From Galactobacillus timonensis (GTDB taxonomy: Bacteria; Bacillota_I; Bacilli_A; Erysipelotrichales; Erysipelotrichaceae): DNA of 64,000 bases. This document shows positions 18,043-28,588 of this stretch, piece by piece. The notes under the pieces are model-generated. The model was given only the letters and a program-made list of their open reading frames with translations, did not search any database and was not told the origin of the DNA. The position numbers were made by a program, and so were the translations under genes. Numbering within the stretch: the first letter of the stretch is position 1; each line of letters opens with the position of its first letter. The stretch is from contig NZ_LT964739.1 of NCBI RefSeq assembly GCF_900240265.1, positions 1,675,296 to 1,739,295 of the forward strand, read 5' to 3'.

Positions 18043-19059
18043 ATGGCAACGATTCTTGTGACAGGGGGCACCGGATATATCGGGTCCCATACGTGTGTAT
18101 CTCTGCTGAACGCGGGATACGATGTTGTGATTCTGGACAATCTTTACAATTCGAACATCCATGTGCTCGACCGGATTGAGACAATCACCGGGAAGCGGCC
18201 GAAGTTCTATGACGTCGATATTCTGGACCGCACCGGTCTGGAAAAGGTATTTGATGAAAATCACATTGATGCGGTGATTCACTTCGCTGGATACAAGGCA
18301 GTCGGTGAGTCGGTTCAGATTCCGCTGACGTATTATCAGAACAATATTGCCGGTTCACTGAACCTGTATGAGATCATGGCCAAGCACGGCGTCAAGACGC
18401 TTGTCTTCTCTTCCAGTGCGACGGTCTACGGCAATCCTGAAAAGTGCCCGATCCCTGAGACGGCAAAGGTCGGCGGAACGACGAATCCTTATGGTGCAAC
18501 CAAGGTGATGAATGAAAGGATTCTGGAAGACGTAGGCAGGTCGGACAAAGCCTGGTCCGTTCTGCTGCTGCGGTATTTCAATCCGATCGGTGCCCATCCG
18601 TCTGGACTGCTGGGCGAGGTGCCAAACGGCATTCCGAACAATCTGGTTCCTTACATTGCACGGGTTGCCAACGGTACGCTTGAGTATCTGCGTGTATTCG
18701 GCGATGATTATCCGACGCCGGATGGTACAGGAGTTCGTGACTACATTCATGTGTGCGACCTTGCGGATGGACATGTGAATGCGGTGAAGTATGCTCTGGA
18801 ACATAAGGGCGTGGATCACATCAACCTTGGTACGGGCCATGGCTATTCGGTTCTCGACGTTCTGCATGCCTATGAAAAGGCCTGTGGAAAGAAGATTCCG
18901 TACCGCATTCTGCCGCGCCGTGCAGGTGATATTGCGGAGTGCTATGCAGATCCTGGCAAGGCGGCGAAGCTGCTGGGCTGGAAGGCAAAGTACGATATTG
19001 ATGACATGTGCCGTGATTCCTGGAACTTCACGCTGAAGAATCCGAACGGCATTGAATGA
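18043..19059 (+). CDS. galE: UDP-glucose 4-epimerase
   Basis: NAD-dependent interconversion of UDP-glucose and UDP-galactose, serving galactose use and envelope glycan synthesis. The extended SDR fold is clear: VTGGTGYIGSHTCVSLL at the N-terminus, HFAGYKAVGES, the SSSATVYG serine, and NPYGATKVMNE with catalytic Tyr at about residue 150 and Lys four residues on. The 338-aa length is normal. AAGGAGGG precedes ATG 18043, only 9 nt after rseP. It is the last gene of the envelope operon; its original terminator has been split by an insertion sequence that begins 24 nt after the stop. Confidence 0.96.
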   Translation: MATILVTGGTGYIGSHTCVSLLNAGYDVVILDNLYNSNIHVLDRIETITGKRPKFYDVDILDRTGLEKVFDENHIDAVIHFAGYKAVGESVQIPLTYYQNNIAGSLNLYEIMAKHGVKTLVFSSSATVYGNPEKCPIPETAKVGGTTNPYGATKVMNERILEDVGRSDKAWSVLLLRYFNPIGAHPSGLLGEVPNGIPNNLVPYIARVANGTLEYLRVFGDDYPTPDGTGVRDYIHVCDLADGHVNAVKYALEHKGVDHINLGTGHGYSVLDVLHAYEKACGKKIPYRILPRRAGDIAECYADPGKAAKLLGWKAKYDIDDMCRDSWNFTLKNPNGIE

Positions 19060-19074
19060 AATAGTGCATTGATA

Positions 19075-19082
19075 AAAATGTC
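19075..19082 (+). repeat. Left 8-bp target-site duplication (AAAATGTC)
   Basis: AAAATGTC at 19075-19082 is repeated at 21716-21723, immediately outside the two ends of the insertion sequence. An 8-bp duplication is what ISL3-family elements normally make. Confidence 0.8.
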
Positions 19083-19173
19083 GGCGATCTAAATTTTTCT
19101 GGGGAGGCCTCGAAATCGAAGTGAAATAACCTGGGGTCTCGGGGCACCCCAAAAAGGTTTATCCGCCATGAAG

Positions 19174-19198
19174 CCGTCTGGTAAAACAGGCGGTTTTT
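19174..19198 (+). terminator. Plus-strand terminator inside IS left end
   Basis: CCGTCTG (19174-19180), loop GTAAAA, CAGGCGG (19187-19193), with one G-T pair, then TTTTT. It faces transcription coming from galE and would stop it before the antisense strand of the transposase. Confidence 0.65.
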
Positions 19199-19227
19199 CT
19201 TATGGAAACGAAAAGGAGACGGGCCCG

Positions 19228-19518
19228 TTAAGGCTGCGTCTCCAGCAGTTCTTCGTATTCGTCCAGAAACATCTCGCAACAGATGGCGATGTGGGCAAGC
19301 ATCTCGTCTGTACTCAAGGCATACAGGATCCTGTTGTTCGTATGGTCGTGCTGCTTCAGCTCACTTTCAATGCCGCGCATTAATCGCTGCGCTGAGCGGC
19401 ACATTCGGTTCAGGGAACGGATGCGGGGCTGCAGATATAGTTCTGCTTCTTTGCCATACAAACGGGCTCCTTCTGCCGTGATCCACACCTGGTCGTATGT
19501 TAATCCGTTTGTTGTCAT
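19228..19518 (-). CDS. Small accessory protein downstream of ISL3 transposase
   Basis: A 96-aa soluble, mostly helical protein without a motif I recognise. Its ATG overlaps the transposase stop by 4 nt (ATGA), with AGAAGG upstream, which argues that it is translated with the transposase. Residues such as YDQVWITAEGARLYGKEAELYLQP at the N-terminus and an acidic C-terminus (CEMFLDEYEELLE) are seen. It might be a transposition helper or regulator; this is inference from position only. It lies wholly inside the IS boundaries. Confidence 0.6.
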   Translation of the reverse strand: MTTNGLTYDQVWITAEGARLYGKEAELYLQPRIRSLNRMCRSAQRLMRGIESELKQHDHTNNRILYALSTDEMLAHIAICCEMFLDEYEELLETQP

Positions 19519-20930
19519 TGCTTAACCTTCTTTGGCGGAATGACAGGGTTCAACAATGGCCGGGAGCTCTTCCTGAGCACATAGAGGCAGCGGTTGCGGA
19601 ATCTGTCCCAGTTGGTATATCCGTTGGCTGCTTTTTTGATCGTCTTGATGATTGAGTTCCGGTTCTCCATCAATCCGTTATTCAGTTTTATGTCGGACAC
19701 TACCACCTGGCCTGTGTCCTTATCGACTGTATGACGCTGCTTTACGACAATGAAGGAGTTGATAATCTCCTCTCTCCAGCTGATCAGGGTGCGGGAGAAC
19801 TCTTTCATTTCCGGAATACCACTGGCTGCGAAGGACTGAATCAGTTTGTTCAGCTCCTGGGGAGCAGTATCGTAAGTGCAGTTGTCATAGAAGTCCACAA
19901 CGTCATCCTTGAGGTCCCATGCCTTTTTCAAATCGGGATGAACGGCTTCGATCATGGCTTTAATTTCGTAATAATTGAGGAACCGGTTCAGCTTGCGGTT
20001 CATTTTCCTTGGATGGCCGGGATCGAACAGCTTTTTACCATCTTTGTCTCTGGCGTCCAGCCGCTTGAATATCATCCAGTTGAATGTCTTCAGCAGATAA
20101 TACTCGTTGGTTTGTGTTTTTGTGCCTTCAATATATTTTGGAGTCTGCTTCATTACTCTGATCCGGACGCTGTCAGCCTTTCTGGAGAGCTCCTGGCTGA
20201 CATGATAATGGTCAACGGAATGATAGGCCTTAGGGAACAGCTGACGTATGATGGCGCGGTATTCACTATACATGTCCGTGGCAATCATTTTGACGCGCTT
20301 TCGCTCTTCCACTGGGATTTTGAGAAAGTAGCTGAGCAGATAATCTTTTCTTCTGCTTGGCAGGATATCCACCGGCTCCTGTGACTCAAAGTCGAGAATA
20401 ACGAACACATATTTTGAGTTCTCTCCCGGATGATAAAATGCGTAGTTCTCATCCCAGCACATCAATGTGGGCAGAGGTCTTCGCGCCTCCTTTACGTGGG
20501 CATCGAAGACGGAGGCAGCGGTTGTGGGAGAGATGTGATACCGCTTAGCGACGGAAGCGAAGGTCTCGGTCTGAATCTTCAAATCGTTCAGAATGTTTTC
20601 AACCGTGAGGGCGGAGATGTGCTGCTTCCTGAAACAGAATGGATTGTTCTCATAGTACGTTCGATGACAGACAGGACAGATGTACCTGCGGGCATGATAG
20701 AAGATGGTGCACTCACGATCAGTAAAGACGCCGTGGCTTATCTTCTTGTCAATGTAGTCCTTAACCCTTGGCAGGGTACAGCCGCAATCGGGACAAGGCG
20801 GATGATCCGGCCGCAGTAAAACATGGACAGACGCACTGCCATTGTCATTATGGAAGATGACATTCTCCACACTGCCTGTATCGAGGTTAAAGAATTCAAG
20901 AATGGCCTGTTTATCAGATTGTTCGGACAT
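19515..20930 (-). CDS. ISL3 family transposase
   Basis: DDE transposase of 471 aa. The N-terminus has the ISL3 zinc ribbon, CPDCGCTLPRVKDY then CPVCHRTYYENNPFC (about residues 45-105), followed by a helix-turn-helix-like segment (SVAKRYHISPTTAASVFD). The catalytic core contains MCWDENYAFYH, VFVILDFESQEPVDILPSR, MIATDMYSEYRAII (second Asp) and LNNGLMENRNSIIKTIKK (Glu in the MEN motif). I start it at 20930 (MSEQSDKQAI), with GGAGAAGAT upstream on the minus strand; longer in-frame starts to 20999 are less likely. No frameshift or stop is visible, so it looks functional. Confidence 0.93.
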   Translation of the reverse strand: MSEQSDKQAILEFFNLDTGSVENVIFHNDNGSASVHVLLRPDHPPCPDCGCTLPRVKDYIDKKISHGVFTDRECTIFYHARRYICPVCHRTYYENNPFCFRKQHISALTVENILNDLKIQTETFASVAKRYHISPTTAASVFDAHVKEARRPLPTLMCWDENYAFYHPGENSKYVFVILDFESQEPVDILPSRRKDYLLSYFLKIPVEERKRVKMIATDMYSEYRAIIRQLFPKAYHSVDHYHVSQELSRKADSVRIRVMKQTPKYIEGTKTQTNEYYLLKTFNWMIFKRLDARDKDGKKLFDPGHPRKMNRKLNRFLNYYEIKAMIEAVHPDLKKAWDLKDDVVDFYDNCTYDTAPQELNKLIQSFAASGIPEMKEFSRTLISWREEIINSFIVVKQRHTVDKDTGQVVVSDIKLNNGLMENRNSIIKTIKKAANGYTNWDRFRNRCLYVLRKSSRPLLNPVIPPKKVKQ

Positions 20931-20964
20931 AGATCTTCTCCTTTGAGCCCAGCATAGGGGAAGA

Positions 20965-21441
20965 TCAGGAAAGGCCCAAGTCAAAGTCATTTGGCCCATT
21001 CAGGCAGAGATTGATTCCGGCCACCCAGCCACTGGAAGAATCATATTCCGGAGCCCGGCGGACATCACGCCGGAATAGAACACGAAGCTGTTGAAGCAGC
21101 GAATCAGGCGGATCAACCAGCTTCAGGAAAATCCGGAGCTGCACAATGAGCTTATCGAGCCATTTGTTCCAACGGTAAACGGAAGAATCGGAAGGAAGCG
21201 AATAACGATCAAGATCCAGATCATTGTCCAGAGCCGATTCGATGGTCTGCACCGAGTAGTGCTTGTAAGGGACAAGGAAATCAGGGAGGACACGGTGATG
21301 TCGTCCGTTGGAAGAGACGACGACAGGGATCCAGATCCAGTAAGAACCTTCTGGCGTTTTAACGCATCTTCTGGCTGTTCCACAGTGATTCATTGACAGG
21401 CCTGTTTCAGGATCCAAAACAGGATCGCTGCATTCCATCAA
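20965..21441 (-). CDS. DUF6431-like protein at the head of the IS
   Basis: A 158-aa protein encoded 34 nt upstream of the transposase on the same strand. The segment HHRVLPDFLVPYKHYSVQTIE resembles, from memory, the DUF6431 proteins that accompany some Firmicutes transposases; that family match should be confirmed. The N-terminal CVKTPEGSYWIWIPVV and the C-terminal LRVLFRRDVRRAP are otherwise unremarkable. The N-terminus contains a lone CG-T-C pair (NHCGTARRC) that might be half of a zinc site. Function unknown; its place inside the inverted repeats makes it part of the element. Confidence 0.6.
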   Translation of the reverse strand: MMECSDPVLDPETGLSMNHCGTARRCVKTPEGSYWIWIPVVVSSNGRHHRVLPDFLVPYKHYSVQTIESALDNDLDLDRYSLPSDSSVYRWNKWLDKLIVQLRIFLKLVDPPDSLLQQLRVLFRRDVRRAPEYDSSSGWVAGINLCLNGPNDFDLGLS

Positions 21442-21516
21442 AAATCGCCCGGATGATTAGGATGTTTAACAATTTTGTATTGTGAATGTGATACACTAAC
21501 CATGGTTTTGGTTGTG

Positions 21517-21551
21517 GGTTCAGAGGTTGCTGGGAAGCTTGACTCTGAACC
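21517..21551 (+). other. Hairpin in IS right end
   Basis: GGTTCAGAG (21517-21525) pairs perfectly with CTCTGAACC (21543-21551) and is followed by TTTTCCTTT. It lies in the roughly 270-nt non-coding right end of the IS; it may block transcription entering from outside on the + strand. I see no gene in 21442-21715. Confidence 0.5.
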
Positions 21552-21715
21552 TTTTCCTTTCTGTTGATGTCTTACCGCATAATAATCGGCAAATACGAAA
21601 AAGAGAAGGCCTGAGTGCCTCCCCATGTAAGTTTGGAGCTGTTTTTCTTCTCCCGGATAGTCAACCCCAGGATTTCTTAGAGGCACCCCGAGACCCCATC
21701 TATTTTTAGATAGTC

Positions 21716-21750
21716 AAAATGTCGGATCCCAACTGGATCCGGCATTTTTT
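21716..21750. terminator. Former galE terminator, now at the right of the IS
   Basis: AAAATGTCGGATCC (21716-21729) pairs with GGATCCGGCATTTT (21735-21748) with a single T-G pair and a 5-nt loop, followed by more T. The first 8 nt are the right target duplication. Removing the IS joins 19082 to 21724 and places this hairpin 15 nt after the galE stop. Confidence 0.85.
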
Positions 21751-21833
21751 AGCGGTGGTGCTGTTGTGTGCAATTTGGATTTTTTCGGTACCTGATTTTA
21801 CTTTTTTGGTTAATAACACCCTCAAGCAAATAG

Positions 21834-23191
<1,358 letters not shown>

Positions 23192-23207
23192 GAAAGGAGA
23201 AGAATGA

Positions 23208-26200
23208 ATGTTTAGGAAACTGCATGTATGGGCAGTGGCGGCCGGAATGATTTCTTCTCTTTTCACAATTATTCCGACGCAGGTGCAGGCGAAGCTGGTT
23301 ACGGATCTGTATCCGATGTCCTGTAATGCCTTTGAAGTCGATTCAGTCGGTGCAAACAGCGGCGGCAGTATTACGTTTACCATGACGAAATGTACATCGG
23401 ACTGGAACGAGGCGAAACAGGCGATGTATGCGCTGGGAGATGCCGGTGTCATCCGTCATTCTTCCTCCTGGTCGCCGACGAAGATCATCAATATGTCGTC
23501 GGGCATTGCGATCAGCTATCCCAAGCGTGACAACAGCAATACATTGACCATCAATCAGTACTACGATTTCTATTCCGGCAGTGAGCCGTATGACAATAAG
23601 ACGATGGCGATCACCTACCAGCGGGAGATGCAGTTCAACGGCCTGTATTCCTGGAATGGCGATGGCAGCGGTCTGGTGCTTGTGACGGTATCGGGATTTA
23701 CGGGCTATGCGCAGTTGCGGGATGTGGATCTTGTGCCGATGGTTGTGCTGAGCCATGGCTGGGGGATGTACCTTGGCGGCAGTGACAGTGAGAAGTATCC
23801 ACAGGATCCGTACGGTCTCTGGCCGAAGCAGCAGTACTACCGGGTGGAGCGCAATGGCAACTATACGGATCTGGTGCTGCATTATTTCTATGAATACGGC
23901 CGCGATGGAAATGCAACGGAATATACAGCGGCGGTAGGACCGGCTGCAGAATGGATGAGCATCGGCGATGTCTACTACAGCTACGATAACTATACGTTCT
24001 ACCGGGATCGCTACTGCACCGATCAGGCGGGTATCTACTATTCGTATTATCAGTTTCTGTTTCTGCGTTCCAGAACGAATATATCAGCTTCAACATTCAA
24101 TACGTTCCTGGCGTCAAGGGGCTACAATTCGAGCAGTAAGCTCTGGAATACGGGTGATATCTGGCTGAAGGCGCAGGAGACTTACGGCGTCAATGCGGCC
24201 GAAATCTTTGCGCTTGCCTGCCTGGAGTCAGGGTACGGTACCAGTGATTATGCGATGAAGCGCAACAATCTCTTCGGATGGAATGCGGTGGACTCGGATC
24301 CGGATCAGGCGTCTTTCTTTTCTTCGGTGGAAGATTCGATCAATCAGATGATGGGAATCAATATCCGCAGCTTCATTGATATTCATGACTGGCGGTATTT
24401 CGGGTCACAGCTTGGCAATAAGGGATCGGGTCTGAACGTGAAGTATGCGACCGATAACCTGTGGGGCGTAAAGATTGCGTCGATTGCCTATGCGCTGGAC
24501 AAGTGCAACAACAACAATGACGGGACGCTGACGGATTTCAATACGGGGAGCCTGGGCATTGTGAACAATGATACGCGCACCTACATTCTGAAGTCGCCGG
24601 GCGGAGATCGGCTGTACTTTACCTGGTATGGTCCGACGTATCAGATGAATCATACGCTTTCCATTCTGGCGGAGGTCAACGGCTGGTACAAGGTGCAGTC
24701 GACCAATCCTCTGGATGGCAGCGGAAACGTCATTTCCTTCTCCAACGGGGCGAATCAGAATTATTACAGCTATAACTTTGATACGATGGTCGGCTGGATC
24801 CGCAAGGATGAGGTGACGCTGATCAACAGTGCTCCGATTTCCAATGCGGGAATGGAAGCTACCGGTGATCCGGTGCGGACGCTCGATGCGCTCAGCTGGA
24901 ATGAAAACGGTACGCTGCATCTGAGTGGAAAGAACTATGTGCCGGGTGTCTGGGTGACAGGGGATAACACCGTGTCGCAGACGCTGCATCTGGTGAACTT
25001 TGCCTTTACGGATGTGCAGCAGCAGAATCTGACCCTGTCTTCTTCGACGGATGCGATCGGCTGGTCGACAGATCTCGATGTGTCTTCGCTTGCCAATGGC
25101 AGCTACTTCTTCCGTATTGATGGAAGCTACAGCCTGACGACGGATTACAGCAGTTCGTGGTATGTGCCTTCGGTGGACAGTGCGCCTGCTTCTGTGATGC
25201 GCAACGGTCATTCGTACAGCTTTACGGCGGCCTCAGTGAACGGCAGTACGGTGCTGGTTCTCAGCGTGAGTGATGTGGATTGCGGCGCCAACGCGAAGTA
25301 TGACGCTGACAGCAATGCCTGCGTATGCTTCGAAAATTACAACGACTGGACGGCAGGCAGCGGGTGTAACTATACGCCTTCTTCGCCGGCGGAAGAGGAC
25401 GTGACGCTGATGAAGAGTGTTGAAAGCATCGGCTTCAGCGGCGACGATGATACGAAGCTTTCGGTGAGCGGCTATGCATTCCTGAGCGGCATGGATGCGG
25501 TCGATGGAACGAAGATATCGGCGACGGTTTCTCTGGAGCCTCTGGCGGGTGGTGATGATATCGCTGTCACGACGGCGACGATGAGCGGCAACGATGAGCC
25601 GGTTCCGCTGGGGGATGGTCATACCTATCAGTGGATCAACTATGCGGCGGATCTTGATCTTTCGTCCCTGACGGCGGATGAGCTGGGAACGTATTCGCTG
25701 AAGATTACGGTAACCAATGGCGATACGAGCCGGTCGGGCTATCTGTATCTGAATCTGAATACGGCGAAGCAGACGGAATTTGAAGGCGGAACTGTGGATC
25801 TTGGCGATGAGACGCAGGGCAGTCTGTATCTGAGTTCGAATCCGGTCTACCTTGGGCGGCTTGAGCTGGATTTTGCTCGCGGGTCCATTGATCGCAGCGT
25901 GATTTCCAAGAAGGTGCGCAATTCTTCGCGTTCGGGCGGTACGCTGTCGATTGATGAGAATGGTGTTCTGCGCATTCCGGATGGTTACGGCCTGCTGGCG
26001 GATACGAGCATGACGGCGGCCAATAAGCCGGCATTTGCGATTGATTTCCTTAATACGGATACGGGTGAAGTCGTCAGTGGGAAGGATCTTGGTACGGTGA
26101 ATGCGAAGGCCTGTGATGTGGATCTTGGGACGCTGCTGGGATCGTCGTATTCGGCTACGGATGCGTGCTATGCGGCTGAGCTGGATCTTGCCGGAAAGGA

Positions 26201-26456
26201 CACAGACGGGAAATATGTGCTGAGTGAAGGTACGTATGTTCTGTATCTGGATGTGTCCAGTACGGAAGACGGGACGACTTATCGCGATGTGTATGAGATG
26301 TACAATGTGATGCCTGTGCGTCCGGTTAAGGTTACGGTCGGGGATCGGACATATACGCTGCGGAAGGGATCGGTCCATAATCGGTATGAACTGACGATTG
26401 CGTCGAATGATGAGGCTTCGGCGGCTTCATCATCCTCTGCAGACGGGAAAAATTAA
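23208..26456 (+). CDS. Large secreted glucosaminidase-domain protein
   Basis: Likely a cell-wall hydrolase acting on peptidoglycan glycan strands. The 1,082-aa protein has a signal peptide (about residues 1-28, ending TQVQA). A glucosaminidase domain of the lysozyme-like fold spans about residues 290-425, with LKAQETYGVNAAEIFALACL followed by ESGYGTSDYAMKRNNLFGWN; the Glu of CLESGYG at about 340 is the expected catalytic acid. An SH3-like segment (about 450-520) and then several beta-sandwich repeats fill the C-terminus; there is no LPXTG motif or transmembrane tail. AAAGGAG precedes ATG 23208. Spacing of 11 nt to the PASTA gene suggests co-expression. Confidence 0.85.
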   Translation: MFRKLHVWAVAAGMISSLFTIIPTQVQAKLVTDLYPMSCNAFEVDSVGANSGGSITFTMTKCTSDWNEAKQAMYALGDAGVIRHSSSWSPTKIINMSSGIAISYPKRDNSNTLTINQYYDFYSGSEPYDNKTMAITYQREMQFNGLYSWNGDGSGLVLVTVSGFTGYAQLRDVDLVPMVVLSHGWGMYLGGSDSEKYPQDPYGLWPKQQYYRVERNGNYTDLVLHYFYEYGRDGNATEYTAAVGPAAEWMSIGDVYYSYDNYTFYRDRYCTDQAGIYYSYYQFLFLRSRTNISASTFNTFLASRGYNSSSKLWNTGDIWLKAQETYGVNAAEIFALACLESGYGTSDYAMKRNNLFGWNAVDSDPDQASFFSSVEDSINQMMGINIRSFIDIHDWRYFGSQLGNKGSGLNVKYATDNLWGVKIASIAYALDKCNNNNDGTLTDFNTGSLGIVNNDTRTYILKSPGGDRLYFTWYGPTYQMNHTLSILAEVNGWYKVQSTNPLDGSGNVISFSNGANQNYYSYNFDTMVGWIRKDEVTLINSAPISNAGMEATGDPVRTLDALSWNENGTLHLSGKNYVPGVWVTGDNTVSQTLHLVNFAFTDVQQQNLTLSSSTDAIGWSTDLDVSSLANGSYFFRIDGSYSLTTDYSSSWYVPSVDSAPASVMRNGHSYSFTAASVNGSTVLVLSVSDVDCGANAKYDADSNACVCFENYNDWTAGSGCNYTPSSPAEEDVTLMKSVESIGFSGDDDTKLSVSGYAFLSGMDAVDGTKISATVSLEPLAGGDDIAVTTATMSGNDEPVPLGDGHTYQWINYAADLDLSSLTADELGTYSLKITVTNGDTSRSGYLYLNLNTAKQTEFEGGTVDLGDETQGSLYLSSNPVYLGRLELDFARGSIDRSVISKKVRNSSRSGGTLSIDENGVLRIPDGYGLLADTSMTAANKPAFAIDFLNTDTGEVVSGKDLGTVNAKACDVDLGTLLGSSYSATDACYAAELDLAGKDTDGKYVLSEGTYVLYLDVSSTEDGTTYRDVYEMYNVMPVRPVKVTVGDRTYTLRKGSVHNRYELTIASNDEASAASSSSADGKN

Positions 26457-26467
26457 GGAGCCGGCGG

Positions 26468-28471
26468 ATGATTGAACTTTACGCGAAAACGAAAATACTT
26501 TTGGCAGTTGCGCTGGCTATGGGCGGCGCAGCCGTCGGCACGACGGTGTACTACGTTGAGATGGTGAAGGACCCGGAGGCTGCGGTACCTGATTTTACGG
26601 GAAAGACAAAAACGGATGTCGAGAGCTGGGCCAAGGAGAACAGGGTTTCTTCGAGCCGCTATTCCTTCAGCTATGAATTCGATGAGACGATTGCTGAGGA
26701 CGGTGTTCTTTCGCAGAGTATCCCGGCGGGTGAGATGCTTGGCAGGGAAAATGTGCTGGAGGTTGTTCTGTCTTCGGGCAAGGATCCGGATGCGTCGTTG
26801 ACGTTCCCTGACCTTTCAACGATGAGCCGGGAGGAAATCGAGAAGTGGTTTGAGGACAATGGCTTTACGAATGTGAGCTATGCCTTTGCGGAAGATGACA
26901 GTGTGGAGGCGGGCAGCTTTCTGAAAGCCAGTGTGGAAGCCGGTGCGCAGGTGAAGCGGTCGGATGCGATTACGGTTACCTTTGCGACGGGCGGTGACGG
27001 GGCAGATACTGAGATTACGGTACCGGATTTTTCGACCTATTCCTACAAAAATATGCAGGCATGGGGCCTGACAAACGGGGTGACGATCAAGTTTGTCAAT
27101 GAGCCGAGCTCCACCGTTGCCAAGGGTGCCTATATTTCGCAAAGCGTCAAGGCCGGTACGACGGTGAAGGCGGGATCGACGATTACAATTACGCTTTCTT
27201 CGGGCAAGGCGACGGATGTTGTGAACTATGTCGGCAAGACGAAGAAGGAGGCGGATGCCTGGATCTCGAACAATGGTCTGAAGGCGGTGTACCGTGAGAT
27301 CTACAGTACTTCCGATGCGGGTATGATCGTGAGTCAGAATCCTTCGTCCGGAACTGTTTCCAGCGGCGGTTCGGTGACATTCGAGGTCTCTGTGGGTAAG
27401 GTGGATGTGACGGACTTTACCGGCAAGACGAAGACGGATCTGGATAATTTCGTTTCGGCGATGAATGCAAAATACAACAGTTCAGCGAAGCTTACGGTGA
27501 GCTACAAGGAAGTGGAAAGTGATCAGGCGGCAGGTACGATTCTTTCGCAGAGTGTTTCGGGGCTGGTAAATCCGGGAACAGCGGTTTCGGCGGAAGTGGC
27601 CGTTGGCAAGAAGGTGACGGTGACAAGCTATGCGGGCAAGTCGCTGGACAGCTTCCGCAGCTATCTGAGTTCGCTTGGACTTTCGCTGGGAAATGTGAGC
27701 TATGCCTACAGTGATTCGGTAGCGTCGGGAAATCTGATTTCCAATGATACGGGTACGTATTCGGCGGGTGCTTCGATCAACTGCCGGGTATCGAATGGTG
27801 CCTATACGTGGGATCCGGGCAGTGCAGCCAAGGCAGGTCAGTCCTGGAGCAGTCTCTATGCGGCTTCGGCGACGGCGCGTGCCAATGGCTATTCGCTGAC
27901 GAAGACCGATGTGGAAAGCAGTACTGTTGCGGAGGGTTTGATGGTGTCTGACTGCTCGATCAGCGGGAAGACGATTGCGTGCCAGGTGTCGATCGGTAAA
28001 TATGTGACGGTTGATAACGTTGTCGGCAAGGATAAGGATGCGGCACAGTCACTCCTGCAGAACGCCGGTCTTTCCGTGACACTGGTGGAGCAGCCGGAGT
28101 ACAGTGATACGCCGGCGGGACAGATCATCGGTCAGTCGATTGCGGCCGGTACGAAAGTGAAGGCTTCGACGGCAATTACGCTGACATATTCGAAGGGGCC
28201 GGAGCCGGTTGTGATGGGTACGATTCCGAACTTCCCCTTCAACAGCCTGTATGTCGGGGCGACGAATCAGAATGAGAAAATGATCGGCTATATGACGTCG
28301 GAGCTCAATAAGGCCGGTTTCTATAACATTTCGTTTGTGAAATCGACAAGTTCGCCTTCCTATGGCTTTGTGTCAATGAAGACTGCGGATGGTGCCGATG
28401 TGAATCCGGGGGATTCGCTGAATGTGAAGACGCAGATCGTTGTGACCTATGGTGAACCAAGCAACGGTTGA
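26468..28471 (+). CDS. Membrane-anchored multi-PASTA protein without kinase domain
   Basis: The 667-aa protein has one N-terminal membrane segment (about residues 10-32, ILLAVALAMGGAAVGTTVYY) and then eight or nine PASTA-like repeats of about 65 residues. Repeat starts such as VPDFTGKTKTDVESWA, VPDFSTYSYKNMQAWG and VDNVVGKDKDAAQSLL are clear; each ends in a (S)SGK or similar block. PASTA domains bind muropeptides or beta-lactams in Stk1/PBP proteins, but here there is no kinase and no transpeptidase domain. GGAG precedes ATG 26468. It follows the glucosaminidase by 11 nt and may position it at the wall; that is inference. A strong terminator follows. Confidence 0.88.
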   Translation: MIELYAKTKILLAVALAMGGAAVGTTVYYVEMVKDPEAAVPDFTGKTKTDVESWAKENRVSSSRYSFSYEFDETIAEDGVLSQSIPAGEMLGRENVLEVVLSSGKDPDASLTFPDLSTMSREEIEKWFEDNGFTNVSYAFAEDDSVEAGSFLKASVEAGAQVKRSDAITVTFATGGDGADTEITVPDFSTYSYKNMQAWGLTNGVTIKFVNEPSSTVAKGAYISQSVKAGTTVKAGSTITITLSSGKATDVVNYVGKTKKEADAWISNNGLKAVYREIYSTSDAGMIVSQNPSSGTVSSGGSVTFEVSVGKVDVTDFTGKTKTDLDNFVSAMNAKYNSSAKLTVSYKEVESDQAAGTILSQSVSGLVNPGTAVSAEVAVGKKVTVTSYAGKSLDSFRSYLSSLGLSLGNVSYAYSDSVASGNLISNDTGTYSAGASINCRVSNGAYTWDPGSAAKAGQSWSSLYAASATARANGYSLTKTDVESSTVAEGLMVSDCSISGKTIACQVSIGKYVTVDNVVGKDKDAAQSLLQNAGLSVTLVEQPEYSDTPAGQIIGQSIAAGTKVKASTAITLTYSKGPEPVVMGTIPNFPFNSLYVGATNQNEKMIGYMTSELNKAGFYNISFVKSTSSPSYGFVSMKTADGADVNPGDSLNVKTQIVVTYGEPSNG

Positions 28472-28495
28472 TAAATTTGAGAAACAGTGATCAGA

Positions 28496-28526
28496 AGGGT
28501 CCGGGGAGAGAATCTCTGGACCCTTT
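28496..28526 (+). terminator. Intrinsic terminator of envelope cluster
   Basis: AGGGTCC pairs with GGACCCT around an inner GAGA/TCTC stem, followed by TTT. Confidence 0.88.
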
Positions 28527-28588
28527 TCGTAATGGATGCGGGAATCACCTTCCTTCCGGCTATGAAAAGGCAGAGAGGAGAATGAAGT

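Larger units (their letters stand above)
19083..21715 (-). mobile_element. ISL3-like insertion sequence, 2,633 bp, three genes
   Basis: The boundaries come from flanking AAAATGTC duplications and imperfect terminal inverted repeats: left GGCGATCTAAA-N6-TGGGG (19083-19104) and right, read inward on the minus strand, GACTATCTAAA-N6-TGGGG (21694-21715); 15 of 22 positions match. A second shared block, GGGGTCTCGGGG, lies just inside the right end and about 30 nt deeper at the left end. All genes run on the minus strand: a DUF6431-like protein, the transposase, and a 96-aa accessory protein. The element is longer than classical ISL3 (about 1.5 kb) because of the two passenger genes. The transposase looks intact, so it may still move. 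Confidence 0.82.

Noticed and set aside
19133..21697. Taking the GGGGTCTCGGGG blocks as the ends of the ISL3-like element
   Set aside because: No target duplication flanks them; the AAAATGTC duplications and ATCTAAA-N6-TGGGG repeats lie further out and give a consistent 8-bp duplication.
25233..26378. Open frame of about 381 codons antisense to the glucosaminidase gene
   Set aside because: Low-information Arg/Ile/His-rich sequence; the + strand frame is continuous with a recognised domain.
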